NCBI RefSeq assembly: GCF_004571025.1
Contig: NZ_SPQT01000017.1
Span: forward strand, 1-64,000
DNA: 64,000 bases
Source: Bradyrhizobium niftali
Lineage (GTDB): Bacteria > Pseudomonadota > Alphaproteobacteria > Rhizobiales > Xanthobacteraceae
Reading direction: 5' to 3'
In this document: positions 25,058-33,871 of the stretch, piece by piece
Layout of the letters: each line of letters opens with the position of its first letter
How positions within the stretch are numbered: the stretch's first letter is position 1
The notes under the pieces: generated by a model
The model's input: the letters and a program-made list of their open reading frames with translations, nothing else
What the model was told of the DNA's origin: nothing
Databases searched by the model: none
Made by a program: the position numbers and the translations under genes

Positions 25058-25240
25058 TCAGGCGGCAGCCAACTCGGCCTGGACGAGGTTGCACTCTCGA
25101 AAGTGATAGGCGATTTCGTCGAGCGCGCGCTGCTCCCATTCCTGGGCCTGCGCGAGCCAGAACATCCGGCGCTCCGAATCCAGCGCGGCGCGCTCCCGGC
25201 AAAGAAATTCCTGACTGCGAATTTCCACCAGCCTGTTCAT
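25058..25240 (-). CDS. Small hypothetical protein (60 aa)
   Basis: A 60-residue soluble protein rich in Glu, Arg and Ala, forming what appears to be one long amphipathic helix (LDSERRMFWLAQAQEWEQRALDEIAYHF). No signal or membrane segment. Convergent with the VWA gene, 26 bases apart. The helical composition favours a real gene, but no family is recognised. Confidence 0.5.
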   Translation of the reverse strand: MNRLVEIRSQEFLCRERAALDSERRMFWLAQAQEWEQRALDEIAYHFRECNLVQAELAAA

Positions 25241-25593
25241 GCACTCACACCCCTGCTGTGTGAAGCCAATCCCCTGCGAATCAACCTAGCAGAGTCCCGT
25301 ACCCCTCGCCTCACGATTTCTGTGCATATCGCGACGCAGAATGGGACAGCAATCCTTCCCGTGCACTGCGGTAGCTTTCACCCCACGATCAAGAGCCAAT
25401 CATCAATTAGTGATCGCGGGTCGGGACGATATTCGTGCGCGAACGATCTTAACTCTTGTGGCGCAACGAAGTGCGGCAATTCGTGAAGAGAAGTTCTAAA
25501 CCGCCCACCGAATTCCCGACTCATTGTCGTCGCATGGTCTTCATGCAGCGCCGTTAACAGAGGCGCGCGAACGGTACGATCGCTTGAGGCAAC
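25241..25593. other. Gene-free interval, less GC-rich than its neighbours
   Basis: About 350 bases, visibly richer in A and T than the flanks, between divergent small genes. The open frame on the plus strand has no ribosome binding site and no protein-like composition. It probably holds the promoters of the genes at 25058 and 25594. No repeat or strong hairpin was seen. Confidence 0.5.
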
Positions 25594-25815
25594 ATGAGCA
25601 ACGATTTCGACTTCGATCTTTCACCCGGCCAGTGGGAAGCGCTGAAGGCGCTTCGCAACCCGGTGTCGAACGGTCGCCTCGCGAAGGCTTATGTCGTCGA
25701 AAGCCTCGTCAAGCTCGGCCTCGTCGTCGTCGATGACGGCGCGCCCGCAATGACACCGGCCGGCCGCAAGGCGCTGGTGCGCGGATCGTGCAAATTGCTG
25801 GATCTCGCGGCGTAG
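25594..25815 (+). CDS. Small hypothetical protein, winged-helix-like (73 aa)
   Basis: A 73-residue protein. LSPGQWEALKALR, then NGRLAKAYVVESLVKLGLVVVDDGAPAMTPAGRKAL resembles the last part of a winged-helix domain (a helix, then a beta hairpin ending TPAGRKAL as in MarR-like or DprA-like wings). It is too short for a full regulator. Converges with the permease gene, 10 bases apart. Confidence 0.55.
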   Translation: MSNDFDFDLSPGQWEALKALRNPVSNGRLAKAYVVESLVKLGLVVVDDGAPAMTPAGRKALVRGSCKLLDLAA

Positions 25816-25825
25816 CGCCCGCGCA

Positions 25826-27217
25826 TCAAAAGATCTGGGCGATCACGATCGCGTAAGCGACGAACACGACGCCGAGCCCCCACACCATCGCCGGAATCTG
25901 CGACCGCCGGCCGACAGCCACTTCCAGGGCGATATAGCTCAGCGTGCCCAGGGCCATTCCGTTGATGAGGTTGTTGGTCAGAACGGTGACGAGCAGCGTC
26001 AGCACGATCGGAACTGCGTTGCCGAGATCGGTCATGTCGATGCGGGCAAGCCCCTGCATCATCAGCACACCGACCAGCACCAGCGCGGGCGCAGTCGCTT
26101 GTGGCGGGATGATGACGAAGACCGGCCAGAAGAACAGCGCGAGAAAGAAGAGTCCCGCAACGGTCAGCGAAGTCAGTCCCGTGCGGCCACCAGCCTGCAC
26201 GCCGGTGATGGACTCGATGTACGCCGTGACGACGGAGGTGCCGAGCAGCGGGCCGACGATGGATGCCGTCGCATCGGTTGCAAATGCGGCGGTGGCGTTC
26301 GGGATCGAGCCATCGGGCTTGCGCAGATTGGCGGCGCCTGTGACGCCGATCAGCGTGCCAAGCGTCGAGAAGAACTCGGCACACAGGAAATAGAACAGCA
26401 GCGGCAGCGCCACCACGAAATGGCTGAAGAGATAGCCGAAGTCGAGCGCCATGAAGGTGCTGCTCGGCCAGCGGGGCCATGACATGATCGCCGAAGGCAC
26501 CGACGTCACCATCTTGCCGTTGCCGCCGGGAACGAAGAAGCCGATCAGGGTGAGTACCGCGATCGACAGGATCAGCGCCGCCGGCACCCGGCGCGCCACC
26601 AGCACCGGCGTGAGCAGGAGGCCAAACAGCGTCAGCAGCACCGGCGGGCTGCGCAGCGATCCCATCGCGATGTAGGTCGACGGGTTCTGGACCACGAAGC
26701 CGGCGCCGCGCAACGCAATGAAGACGATGAGCGTGCCGACGGCCGCCTGGATGCCGATCTTCAGCGCCTCCGGCACGTCCTTCGCGACTTTCTCGCGCAG
26801 CTTCGACAGGCTGAGGATCAGGAACAGAACGCCGGTGAAGGCGACCATGGCGAGCGCGCCCTGCCAGGGCATGCCCATCTGCTTGACGATGACATAGGTG
26901 AAGATGACGTTCGATCCCATCGCCGGCGCAACAGCGAGCGGCAGATTGGCCCACAGCCCCATCATCACCGAGCCGACAATCGCGGCGAGTGCCGTGGCGC
27001 TGACCAGATCGGCACGATCCATTCCGGCGTTGGACATGATCGCCGGGTTCACGGCGATGATATAGGCCATCGCCGCGAACGTCGTCGCGCCGGCCATCAC
27101 CTCGCGGCCGACGCTCGTGCCACGTTCGGTGAGGCCGAAGATGCGATCGAGCGGTCCAGCGGCTGCGCGCGGCGCCGGCTCCGTGGAGGCGGCTTGCGGC
27201 TTCGTCATCTCGTTCAT
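25826..27217 (-). CDS. NCS2-family purine permease (AzgA/PbuG type)
   Basis: A 463-residue inner-membrane transporter with about 14 helices. It has the AzgA-like motifs MAGATTFAAMAYIIAVNPAI near the N-terminus, APAMGSNVIFTY and the conserved GTSVVTAYIESITGVQAGGRTGLTSL in the second half. The AzgA subgroup takes up adenine, hypoxanthine and guanine with protons. It is the last gene of a minus-strand operon with TetR (29104) and adenine deaminase (27230), 12 bases from the latter, which fits a role in supplying the deaminase. Confidence 0.88.
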   Translation of the reverse strand: MNEMTKPQAASTEPAPRAAAGPLDRIFGLTERGTSVGREVMAGATTFAAMAYIIAVNPAIMSNAGMDRADLVSATALAAIVGSVMMGLWANLPLAVAPAMGSNVIFTYVIVKQMGMPWQGALAMVAFTGVLFLILSLSKLREKVAKDVPEALKIGIQAAVGTLIVFIALRGAGFVVQNPSTYIAMGSLRSPPVLLTLFGLLLTPVLVARRVPAALILSIAVLTLIGFFVPGGNGKMVTSVPSAIMSWPRWPSSTFMALDFGYLFSHFVVALPLLFYFLCAEFFSTLGTLIGVTGAANLRKPDGSIPNATAAFATDATASIVGPLLGTSVVTAYIESITGVQAGGRTGLTSLTVAGLFFLALFFWPVFVIIPPQATAPALVLVGVLMMQGLARIDMTDLGNAVPIVLTLLVTVLTNNLINGMALGTLSYIALEVAVGRRSQIPAMVWGLGVVFVAYAIVIAQIF

Positions 27218-27229
27218 CCCAATCCTCCC

Positions 27230-29095
27230 CTACCAGACCACCGGGTGTGCTTCGCCGGTCTGCACGTTGATGAAGCCGAGCGGCGCCTGCTCACACGGCG
27301 CCACCAGCACCCAGCTCCAGGGCGCGCAGGTCAGCGTCGCGAACATCAGCCGCTCGGGGAATCCCGGATACCAGCGAGGCCGGTAGGTCGGCTCATACAT
27401 CCAGTCGACCTTGCGTCCCTCCGCGTAGAGCGCCTGCATCTCGGCATCGAGCGCTTGCGCCGAGCGGCAGCTCATCAGCCCGCCGACCTCGAAGCGCACG
27501 GTTGCAACCAGCTCGCCCTCGCGCACCAGCGCCCATCCGCCCTGAAGTTCGATCAGCGCGTTCACCGCCTTCGCCATCGCCGCGTCGGACGAGCCGACCA
27601 CCCAGATATTGTGCTTGTCGTGCGCCACCGAGCAGGCAACTGCCGTCTCCGGCGTGCGCGGTCCACAACCGCGCCAGAACATCTTTGCGATGCGCCCGTC
27701 GCCCGAAAAGCGGTCGACGATCGCAAATTTGGTGATGGCCTCGCTCTCGTCGCGCTGCACGGCACCGTCGCGCACCGGCAGTTCGAGGGTGTAGAATTCG
27801 GGATGCCAATGGAAGGGACGGATCACGGCCGCCCTCATCGTGGTACGGCCGGGCTCGGCCCGCAGCTCGAAATCCTGAGGCTTGATCGAGCGCTTGATGT
27901 TGACCGTCTTCGTTGCCCAGTCCGGCCAGAGGATCTCGGGCACTTGGCCGAGGTAACGCTTGCCCTCGGAGATCTGGGCGCCATCGGCCCACACTTCGGC
28001 GATCGTGAGTTTGGCAACATCCGAGAGCAGCACCACGTCGCCGAAACGGCCTGGAGCCAGGCTGCCGACGAACGGCGTGAGGCGCATGTGGCGCGCCGGA
28101 TTGATGGTGAGACACTGGATGGCGATTTCCGGCGCAAGGCCGGCCTCGATCGCGACCCGCGCATTGTGGTCGCTGGCGCCGAGCTCGAGCGTGTGGCTGG
28201 CACTGCGGTCATCCGTCGTGAACGCGATCTGCGACCAGTCCTGCAGACCCTTCGCGAGCAGCCATTTGACGATCTCGTCCATGGCATAGACGCGCAGCTC
28301 GACGAACAGGCCGCGGGTGAGCTTGTCCCAGGTTTCCTCCGGAGTCTGCACTTCGTGGTCGGACGCGAGCCCGGCCGCGGCAAAGGCGTTGATGGAGGGT
28401 AGATCCCGCAAGCCAGAGGCATGGCCTTCGACGACGCCGCGCGCCGCGAATGTCGCCTCGATCATGCCCCAGAGCCGCTTGTAGGACGGATTGTCGGGAT
28501 TCCAGACCGCTGGCCAGTCCATGACCTCGTCGAGCCCGGTCACCATCAGGCTCTCGCTCATGAAGCGCGCCTGCTCATCGCGGCCATACCAGCCGCCGCC
28601 CCATTCATAGGCCGTGGGCGGCACCGCCGAGCCGGGCTGCGGAAAGATCTTGAGCGGCGAGCCGCGGCGACGCGCTTCGAACCAGAACTCGAGATTGCGC
28701 GCACCGTTGACGTTGGAGAACTCGTGGCTTGCCTCGCAGGTCCAGGTATTGCCATGCGGCAGCACCAGCGCGGCCTCCCATTCCGGCGTCAGGTGCGAGC
28801 TTTCGATATGCTTGTGCACCTCGCCGAAGCCGGGCACGGCGGCAAGATCCGGCCGATGCACGCGCTCGCGGACCTCGCCGGGATAGTCGCCGGCAGGCCC
28901 GACCCAGGCGATACGCCGGCCCTTGAAGACGATCTCCTGATCCTCGCTCCAGGTGCGGCTGTGCACATCGAGCAACCTGCCGACCCGCAAGGAGCGATCG
29001 GCCGGGCGGTGGCCGAGCGCCGTCAGCACCAGGTCCTGGCGGATGCGAACCTCGTCGGGCGCGTTGATCAGGAGGTCGTCGGGGATCGCATTCAT
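27230..29095 (-). CDS. ade: Adenine deaminase
   Basis: A 621-residue amidohydrolase: adenine to hypoxanthine and ammonia. Metal site: the HxH pair in FGEVHKHIESSHLTP (most members have FIDxHxH, so Asp is replaced by Glu here), HGNTWTCEASHE for the second site, and later GHASGLRD, SDHEVQTPEE and FTTDDRSAS. The C-terminal domain (from about residue 400) completes the longer family form. It lies between the TetR gene (8 bases upstream) and the permease gene. Start at 29095; an earlier in-frame codon lies within the TetR gene and gives unrelated sequence. Confidence 0.85.
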   Translation of the reverse strand: MNAIPDDLLINAPDEVRIRQDLVLTALGHRPADRSLRVGRLLDVHSRTWSEDQEIVFKGRRIAWVGPAGDYPGEVRERVHRPDLAAVPGFGEVHKHIESSHLTPEWEAALVLPHGNTWTCEASHEFSNVNGARNLEFWFEARRRGSPLKIFPQPGSAVPPTAYEWGGGWYGRDEQARFMSESLMVTGLDEVMDWPAVWNPDNPSYKRLWGMIEATFAARGVVEGHASGLRDLPSINAFAAAGLASDHEVQTPEETWDKLTRGLFVELRVYAMDEIVKWLLAKGLQDWSQIAFTTDDRSASHTLELGASDHNARVAIEAGLAPEIAIQCLTINPARHMRLTPFVGSLAPGRFGDVVLLSDVAKLTIAEVWADGAQISEGKRYLGQVPEILWPDWATKTVNIKRSIKPQDFELRAEPGRTTMRAAVIRPFHWHPEFYTLELPVRDGAVQRDESEAITKFAIVDRFSGDGRIAKMFWRGCGPRTPETAVACSVAHDKHNIWVVGSSDAAMAKAVNALIELQGGWALVREGELVATVRFEVGGLMSCRSAQALDAEMQALYAEGRKVDWMYEPTYRPRWYPGFPERLMFATLTCAPWSWVLVAPCEQAPLGFINVQTGEAHPVVW

Positions 29096-29103
29096 GGCCT
29101 GCC

Positions 29104-29772
29104 TCACTCTACGCCGGTACGTTCGCGGATCGTGGTTCGCTTCCGCGGAGATTTGCCGGCCTTGCCGCTGCGCGCCGCGGCGGCATCGCGCTGCCGGACG
29201 TCCTTCAGGAGGGTCGTGAGCGCCCACTCGATGGCATCGGCGATCTCGCCGCTGGTCATGCCGAAATCCTCACGCATCGCATTCCAGGCCAGCACGTTGT
29301 TGAGATAGGACGCGAGCGCCTCCGCCTGACGGACCTCCTTCGCAGGGAGATGCTGCACCAGCGGCGCCATCGCCTTGCGATGCTGGTCGATCAGGTGCCG
29401 CCGGAAGCCGGCGCGCACCCGGCGGCCGGCCCGCGTCATCGCAATGGCGCGCGCCAGATGCGGATGGCGGTCGAACCGCTTGCACAGCTTGCGGAAGATC
29501 TCCGGCAGCTCGTCGGGCGAGGTGAAGGGAATGTAGCTGAAGACATTGTCCTCGATCCACTCGCCGGCCGCAGCAAACAGTTCCGCGCGGGTCTTGAAGT
29601 GCCGATAGATGGTTCGTTCAGCCACCTTCGCGCGCTTGGCCACTGCCGCCATGGAAATATCGTCGGCCGCCTCGTCCTCCAGCGTCTCGACGAAAGCCGC
29701 AACGATGCGCTGCCGCGTCATCTCGGCGTACTCGTCGCGAAGATTGGCGATATGTCGCTTTGCTGTACTCAT
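29104..29772 (-). CDS. TetR-family regulator of the adenine operon
   Basis: A 222-residue TetR-type repressor: helix-turn-helix near residues 28-65 (ISMAAVAKRAKVAERTIYRHFKTRAEL) and a variable ligand-binding C-terminal domain, ending in a basic Lys/Arg tail. It is the first gene of the tetR-ade-permease operon and divergent from formamidase. A perfect inverted repeat overlaps its start codon, which is the classic layout for autorepression. The effector may be a purine or a related metabolite (inference). Confidence 0.85.
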   Translation of the reverse strand: MSTAKRHIANLRDEYAEMTRQRIVAAFVETLEDEAADDISMAAVAKRAKVAERTIYRHFKTRAELFAAAGEWIEDNVFSYIPFTSPDELPEIFRKLCKRFDRHPHLARAIAMTRAGRRVRAGFRRHLIDQHRKAMAPLVQHLPAKEVRQAEALASYLNNVLAWNAMREDFGMTSGEIADAIEWALTTLLKDVRQRDAAAARSGKAGKSPRKRTTIRERTGVE

Positions 29773-29788
29773 GTCAGAAGTCTGACAT
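29771..29788. promoter_or_regulatory. Inverted repeat atgtcaga-ag-tctgacat, TetR operator
   Basis: Two perfect 8-base arms with a 2-base spacer, overlapping the TetR start codon by 2 bases. The position blocks translation initiation or transcription of the operon, as expected for an autoregulated TetR gene. It lies about 180 bases upstream of the divergent formamidase ATG and may also affect that gene. Confidence 0.65.
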
Positions 29789-29969
29789 CAGGCAATTTGG
29801 AGGGTCAAGCCGAGATTTGAGGCACGCCGCGCCGCAGCAATGGGCGTCGGCTCGCCCGGCCGCCCGCCTGAAAAATGGACTTTTGCGCGTCGTCAAAATC
29901 GGATTTGCTCTTCCACGAAACGATCGCACGCAACGGCGCGGCGCTCTGGTTCCAGCAAGGGAGCTGATC

Positions 29970-30983
29970 ATGAACGGGCTTGGTGGGCTGAACAAATCGC
30001 CTGAGGGCGTGGTCATCGGGCTGGTGCAGTTGCAACTGCCGAACGTCGTCACTCGGGCCGATCTGGCAAGGCAGACCGAGCGTATCGTCTGGATGGTCGG
30101 CAAGGCGCGCCGCAACCTTTCCACCATGGATCTGGTGGTGTTCCCCGAATACTCGCTGCACGGCCTCTCGATGGACACCAATCCCGAGATCATGTGCCGG
30201 CTCGACGGGCCCGAAGTCACGGCCTTCAAGCAGGCTTGCGTCGACAACGGGATCTGGGGCTGCTTCTCCATCATGGAGTTCAACCCGCACGGCAATCCCT
30301 ATAACTCCGGCCTGATCATCGACGATCACGGCGAGATCAAGCTGTACTACCGCAAGCTCCATCCCTGGATTCCGGTCGAGCCGTGGGAGCCCGGCGACAT
30401 CGGCATTCCCGTGATCGAGGGGCCGAAAGGCGCCAGGATCGCACTGATCATCTGCCACGACGGCATGTTCCCGGAGATGGCGCGGGAATGCGCCTACAAG
30501 GGCGCCGAGATCATGATCCGCACCGCCGGCTACACCGCGCCGATCCGCGAAGCCTGGCGCTTCACCAACCAGGCCAATTCGTTCCAGAATCTGATGGTGA
30601 CGGCGAATGTCTGCATGTGCGGCAGCGATGGCTCGTTCGATTCCATGGGCGAAGGCATGATCGTCAATTTCGACGGCACGGTGCTGGCGCACGGCACCAC
30701 CGGTCGCGCCGACGAGATCATCACCGCTGAGGTGCGGCCCGACCTCGTGCGCGAGGCGCGGATCAATTGGGGCGTCGAGAACAACATCTACCAGCTCTGG
30801 CACCGCGGCTATGTCGCCGTGAAGGGCGGCGCGATGGACTGCCCCTATACCTTCATGCAGGACATGGTCGCCGGCACCTTCCGCCTGCCGTGGGAAGACC
30901 AGGTCAAGGTCACCGACGGCAGCTCCTGTGGCTTCCCGGTACCGACGCGGATGTTCGGCAAGACGGCGAAGGCGGCGGAATAG
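29970..30983 (+). CDS. amiF: Formamidase (nitrilase superfamily)
   Basis: A 337-residue C-N hydrolase that matches AmiF: formamide to formate and ammonia. Catalytic residues are Glu60 (VVFPEYSLHG), Lys129 (YYRKLHPW) and Cys162 (IICHDGMFPEMARE). The total length and the spacing of the triad fit formamidase, which differs from aliphatic amidase AmiE by small shifts. The start at 29970 has gggag about 6 bases upstream; in-frame codons further up are unlike the family. It supplies ammonia and sits beside purine genes and dctA. Confidence 0.85.
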   Translation: MNGLGGLNKSPEGVVIGLVQLQLPNVVTRADLARQTERIVWMVGKARRNLSTMDLVVFPEYSLHGLSMDTNPEIMCRLDGPEVTAFKQACVDNGIWGCFSIMEFNPHGNPYNSGLIIDDHGEIKLYYRKLHPWIPVEPWEPGDIGIPVIEGPKGARIALIICHDGMFPEMARECAYKGAEIMIRTAGYTAPIREAWRFTNQANSFQNLMVTANVCMCGSDGSFDSMGEGMIVNFDGTVLAHGTTGRADEIITAEVRPDLVREARINWGVENNIYQLWHRGYVAVKGGAMDCPYTFMQDMVAGTFRLPWEDQVKVTDGSSCGFPVPTRMFGKTAKAAE

Positions 30984-31012
30984 GGCCGTTTTCGGCGCCG
31001 ACCGCGACATTC

Positions 31013-31028
31013 TGGCACGGTAGTTGCT
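31013..31028 (+). promoter_or_regulatory. Sigma-54 promoter of dctA
   Basis: tggcacg (31013-31019), 4 bases, then ttgct (31024-31028) matches the sigma-54 consensus TGGCACG-N4-TTGCW exactly. Transcription should start near 31039, about 32 bases before the dctA ATG. Rhizobial dctA is known to be driven by RpoN with DctD, so the site and the gene agree. Confidence 0.85.
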
Positions 31029-31032
31029 CCTT

Positions 31033-31055
31033 TTTGACGTCCAAGACGCGTCAAA
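31033..31055. promoter_or_regulatory. Inverted repeat tttgacg-N9-cgtcaaa at the dctA transcription start
   Basis: Two perfect 7-base arms 9 bases apart, spanning the predicted start site. It could be an operator for a repressor of dctA or a stem in the leader RNA. It contains no ribosome binding site. Confidence 0.4.
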
Positions 31056-31070
31056 TTGGGGGAGTTCACC

Positions 31071-32390
31071 ATGTCGAGCATTGCCGCGGCCCCGGCCGCC
31101 GAGCGCAAGCCGCTTTACGCCTCGCTGTTCGTCCAGGTCCTGGCCGCGCTGGCGCTTGGCGTCATCCTGGGGATGGCGGTCCCGGACTTCGCCATCGGGC
31201 TCAAGATCCTCAGCGACGCCTTCCTGAAGCTGATCTCGATGATCGTGGCGCCGATCGTGTTCTGCGTCGTCGTCCACGGCATTGCCGGCGCCGGCGACCT
31301 CAAGAAGGTCGGCCGGGTCGGCGTCAAGGCGCTGGTCTATTTCGAGATCATGACGACGGTCGCACTCGTGGTCGGCCTGCTGCTCGCCTACCTCTTCGGC
31401 CCCGGCCACGGCATGAACATCGATCCCTCGACGCTCGACGCCAAGGCGCTCAACACCTACGCCGACAACGCCCACAAGCTGTCCGGCGGCGGCATCGGCG
31501 CCTTTCTGATGAACGTGATCCCGACCACCTCCTTCGATGCGCTGTCGCGCAACGACGTGCTTCAGGTGCTGTTCTTCGCGGTCCTGTTCGGCGTCGGTCT
31601 TGCGCTCGTCGGCGGCGAGAAGGGCGCGCTCGTCACCTCCATCATCGACGCGGCCTCCACCGTGCTGTTCCGCGTCATGGGGCTTATCGTCCGTGTCGCT
31701 CCACTTGGCGTGCTCGGCGCAGTCGCCTACACCGTCGGCAAATACGGCGTTGGCTCGCTGAAGCAGCTCGTCTCACTGGTGATGCTGTTCTACGTCTCGG
31801 TCGGCATCTTCGTGCTCGGCGTGCTCGGGGGCGTGATGGCGCTCGCCGGAATCAACATCCTCAAATTCCTTGCCTACCTGCGCGAGGAGCTCACCATCGT
31901 GCTCGCGACGGCGTCGTCGGACGCGGTGCTGCCCCAGATCATGAAGAAGCTGGAGCGGATGGGGGTGAAGGATTCCGTGGTCGGCCTCGTGATTCCGACC
32001 GGCTATTCCTTCAACCTCGACGCCTTCTCGATCTACCTCACGCTGGCCGTCGTGTTCATCGCGCAAGCGACCAATACGCCGCTGTCCTTCGGCGATCTCC
32101 TCTTGGTGCTCGGCGTGTCCCTGATCACCTCAAAGGGCGCGCACGGCGTACCGGGCTCGGCCATCGTGATCCTGGCCGCGACGCTCAATGCGGTGCCGAG
32201 CATTCCGGCGATCGGCCTCGTGCTGGTGCTCTCGGTCGACTGGTTCATCGGCATGGCCCGCGCGCTCGGCAACCTCGTCGGCAACTGCGTTGCGACGGTC
32301 GTGGTGGCGGCCTGGGAAGGCGACCTCGACCGCGCCAAGGCGGTCAAGGTGCTCGAAGGCGGCGAGCTGGTGGACGTGACGGCGGGATAG
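31071..32390 (+). CDS. dctA: C4-dicarboxylate:proton/sodium symporter DctA
   Basis: A 439-residue DAACS-family transporter for succinate, malate and fumarate, the main carbon supply of bacteroids. About 8-9 helices plus re-entrant loops; signatures include PTTSFDAL, ATASSDAVLPQIMKKL (Ser-rich hairpin), GYSFNLDAFSIYLTLAV (the usual NLDGT is NLDAF here) and ITSKGAHGVPGSAIVIL. The start at 31071 lies 9 bases after ggggag. The dctBD regulator genes are not in the window; the promoter is a perfect sigma-54 site. Confidence 0.92.
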   Translation: MSSIAAAPAAERKPLYASLFVQVLAALALGVILGMAVPDFAIGLKILSDAFLKLISMIVAPIVFCVVVHGIAGAGDLKKVGRVGVKALVYFEIMTTVALVVGLLLAYLFGPGHGMNIDPSTLDAKALNTYADNAHKLSGGGIGAFLMNVIPTTSFDALSRNDVLQVLFFAVLFGVGLALVGGEKGALVTSIIDAASTVLFRVMGLIVRVAPLGVLGAVAYTVGKYGVGSLKQLVSLVMLFYVSVGIFVLGVLGGVMALAGINILKFLAYLREELTIVLATASSDAVLPQIMKKLERMGVKDSVVGLVIPTGYSFNLDAFSIYLTLAVVFIAQATNTPLSFGDLLLVLGVSLITSKGAHGVPGSAIVILAATLNAVPSIPAIGLVLVLSVDWFIGMARALGNLVGNCVATVVVAAWEGDLDRAKAVKVLEGGELVDVTAG

Positions 32391-32400
32391 CGCCTGCGGA

Positions 32401-33774
32401 TCAGTCATTCCACTGGAGGAGCGGCGTTCCATACGCCCTCCTCCAGACGGACAGGAAGCGCGGAAACCAGGAGTGGGCGACGGCGCCCTTGTAAGCCCAG
32501 GTGCGATATTTCAGGCCATGTTCCGAGATCAGCTCCTGATAACCGCCGTGGACCTCGGTCGCGGTCCGGATGTCCTTCAATATTCCCTGGGCGCAGGCCC
32601 GATAGGTATCGCCTCCCGAGACTTCATCATAGTCCAGCATGCGATCGGCAAATTCGACGTTGAACGTCGGCCAGGACGAACGCCCCTGATAGGCGGGAGC
32701 TGCGATCTTGTGGATCATCTTGTTCCGGGGATTATCTGCCGACACCAGGAAATGAAACGTGCTGGGGATGCGGAAACGCGGTTCGGCAATGATCAGATCC
32801 GTCGTGGCCGCAAACAGCGCGCGCTCGCTGGCCTCGCTCATATCCCAAAATCCGCGATGCACGCCGACGAAGTCGAGGGCGACCGATGACACCGGCGAGC
32901 TCGCGGGGCCATCCAGGGAGTGCCTGATATAGCCGCCCTTGCCGAACAGGCGGAGCAGGTCCTTCTTGTATTGCGCGAGGTCGCGTCCGAGCAGCCGCTT
33001 CAGCTCGTTCTCGTCGACGACCCCGAGCTGCACGGCCCACCCGAACGTCGTGTAGACGCAGGCGTTGGTGACGAAACGCCGTCGTTCGGCACGCGTGTCC
33101 GTCGCCGCAGACCGAGGGCCACTGGCATCACACAACAGATACCTGGTGCCGTCAGCGTCGAATGGCTCTAGCTCGCTTGCAAGCTTCAGGATCGCACGCT
33201 TCAGGTCTGTGCCATACTCGGCCAGCAACAAGCGGCCGGCATGGGCGCATTGTGACATCGCCAGATAGGACGACGCTCTCTCCTCGGCGGAGATCATCTG
33301 CCGGAGACCGGCGAGAATGCCGAGCAGCGTGTCCGACGGGCGCGAGAAATAGTTCACGCCGAGATACCGCGCGCGTCCCGCCGGGACGATGGTCGTCGTG
33401 ACGACGTTGGCACGAACCGCCTCCAGCAACAGGCGGACGCTCCTTTCGAGCAGACGCACCCGCCGCACCGCGTCCTGCGAATCCCTGATGGTCTCGGGGT
33501 CGAGTACGTCGGGGTAGAACCAGGCGAAGTCACGCGGGTAATAGGCAGAGGCGTGCGGTGCGCCGGTGACCAGGAAAGCCTCTGTCACCGAAAAGGCGCT
33601 GTCCATCGAGTGTCGGTAAAGGTCTTCGATGGCCGACAACGAATGATGCGACTTTCTCAGGAAACGATCACCGAGGAAGTTGACCGCCTGAAGGGCATTG
33701 GCGACAAAGGTCGCAGCGACACCCTGGTAAAACCGATTTCCGCGATGTGACGGCAAGGAGATATCGCTATTCAT
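32401..33774 (-). CDS. Unknown protein, possibly six-hairpin glycosidase-like (457 aa)
   Basis: A 457-residue protein with no signal peptide or membrane segment. Its shape suggests an (alpha/alpha)6-barrel glycosidase-like fold: long amphipathic helices and two motif-like stretches, APHASAYYPRDFAWFYPDVL near residue 73 and ELISEHGLKYRTWAYKGAVAHSWFPRF near residue 415. The acidic and aromatic residues there (Asp, Glu, Trp, Tyr) could form a sugar-binding cleft, as in trehalases and glucosidases. No named family can be assigned. It converges with dctA 10 bases away, so the two are not co-transcribed. Confidence 0.6.
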   Translation of the reverse strand: MNSDISLPSHRGNRFYQGVAATFVANALQAVNFLGDRFLRKSHHSLSAIEDLYRHSMDSAFSVTEAFLVTGAPHASAYYPRDFAWFYPDVLDPETIRDSQDAVRRVRLLERSVRLLLEAVRANVVTTTIVPAGRARYLGVNYFSRPSDTLLGILAGLRQMISAEERASSYLAMSQCAHAGRLLLAEYGTDLKRAILKLASELEPFDADGTRYLLCDASGPRSAATDTRAERRRFVTNACVYTTFGWAVQLGVVDENELKRLLGRDLAQYKKDLLRLFGKGGYIRHSLDGPASSPVSSVALDFVGVHRGFWDMSEASERALFAATTDLIIAEPRFRIPSTFHFLVSADNPRNKMIHKIAAPAYQGRSSWPTFNVEFADRMLDYDEVSGGDTYRACAQGILKDIRTATEVHGGYQELISEHGLKYRTWAYKGAVAHSWFPRFLSVWRRAYGTPLLQWND

Positions 33775-33871
33775 TCGTGCCTGGTGTCTCGTGATTTCCG
33801 GCGATGGCCGGTCACCACTCTCAGGATGACTGATTCGTATCTCGCCCTGATGACATGCGGGCTCCCGAAAG

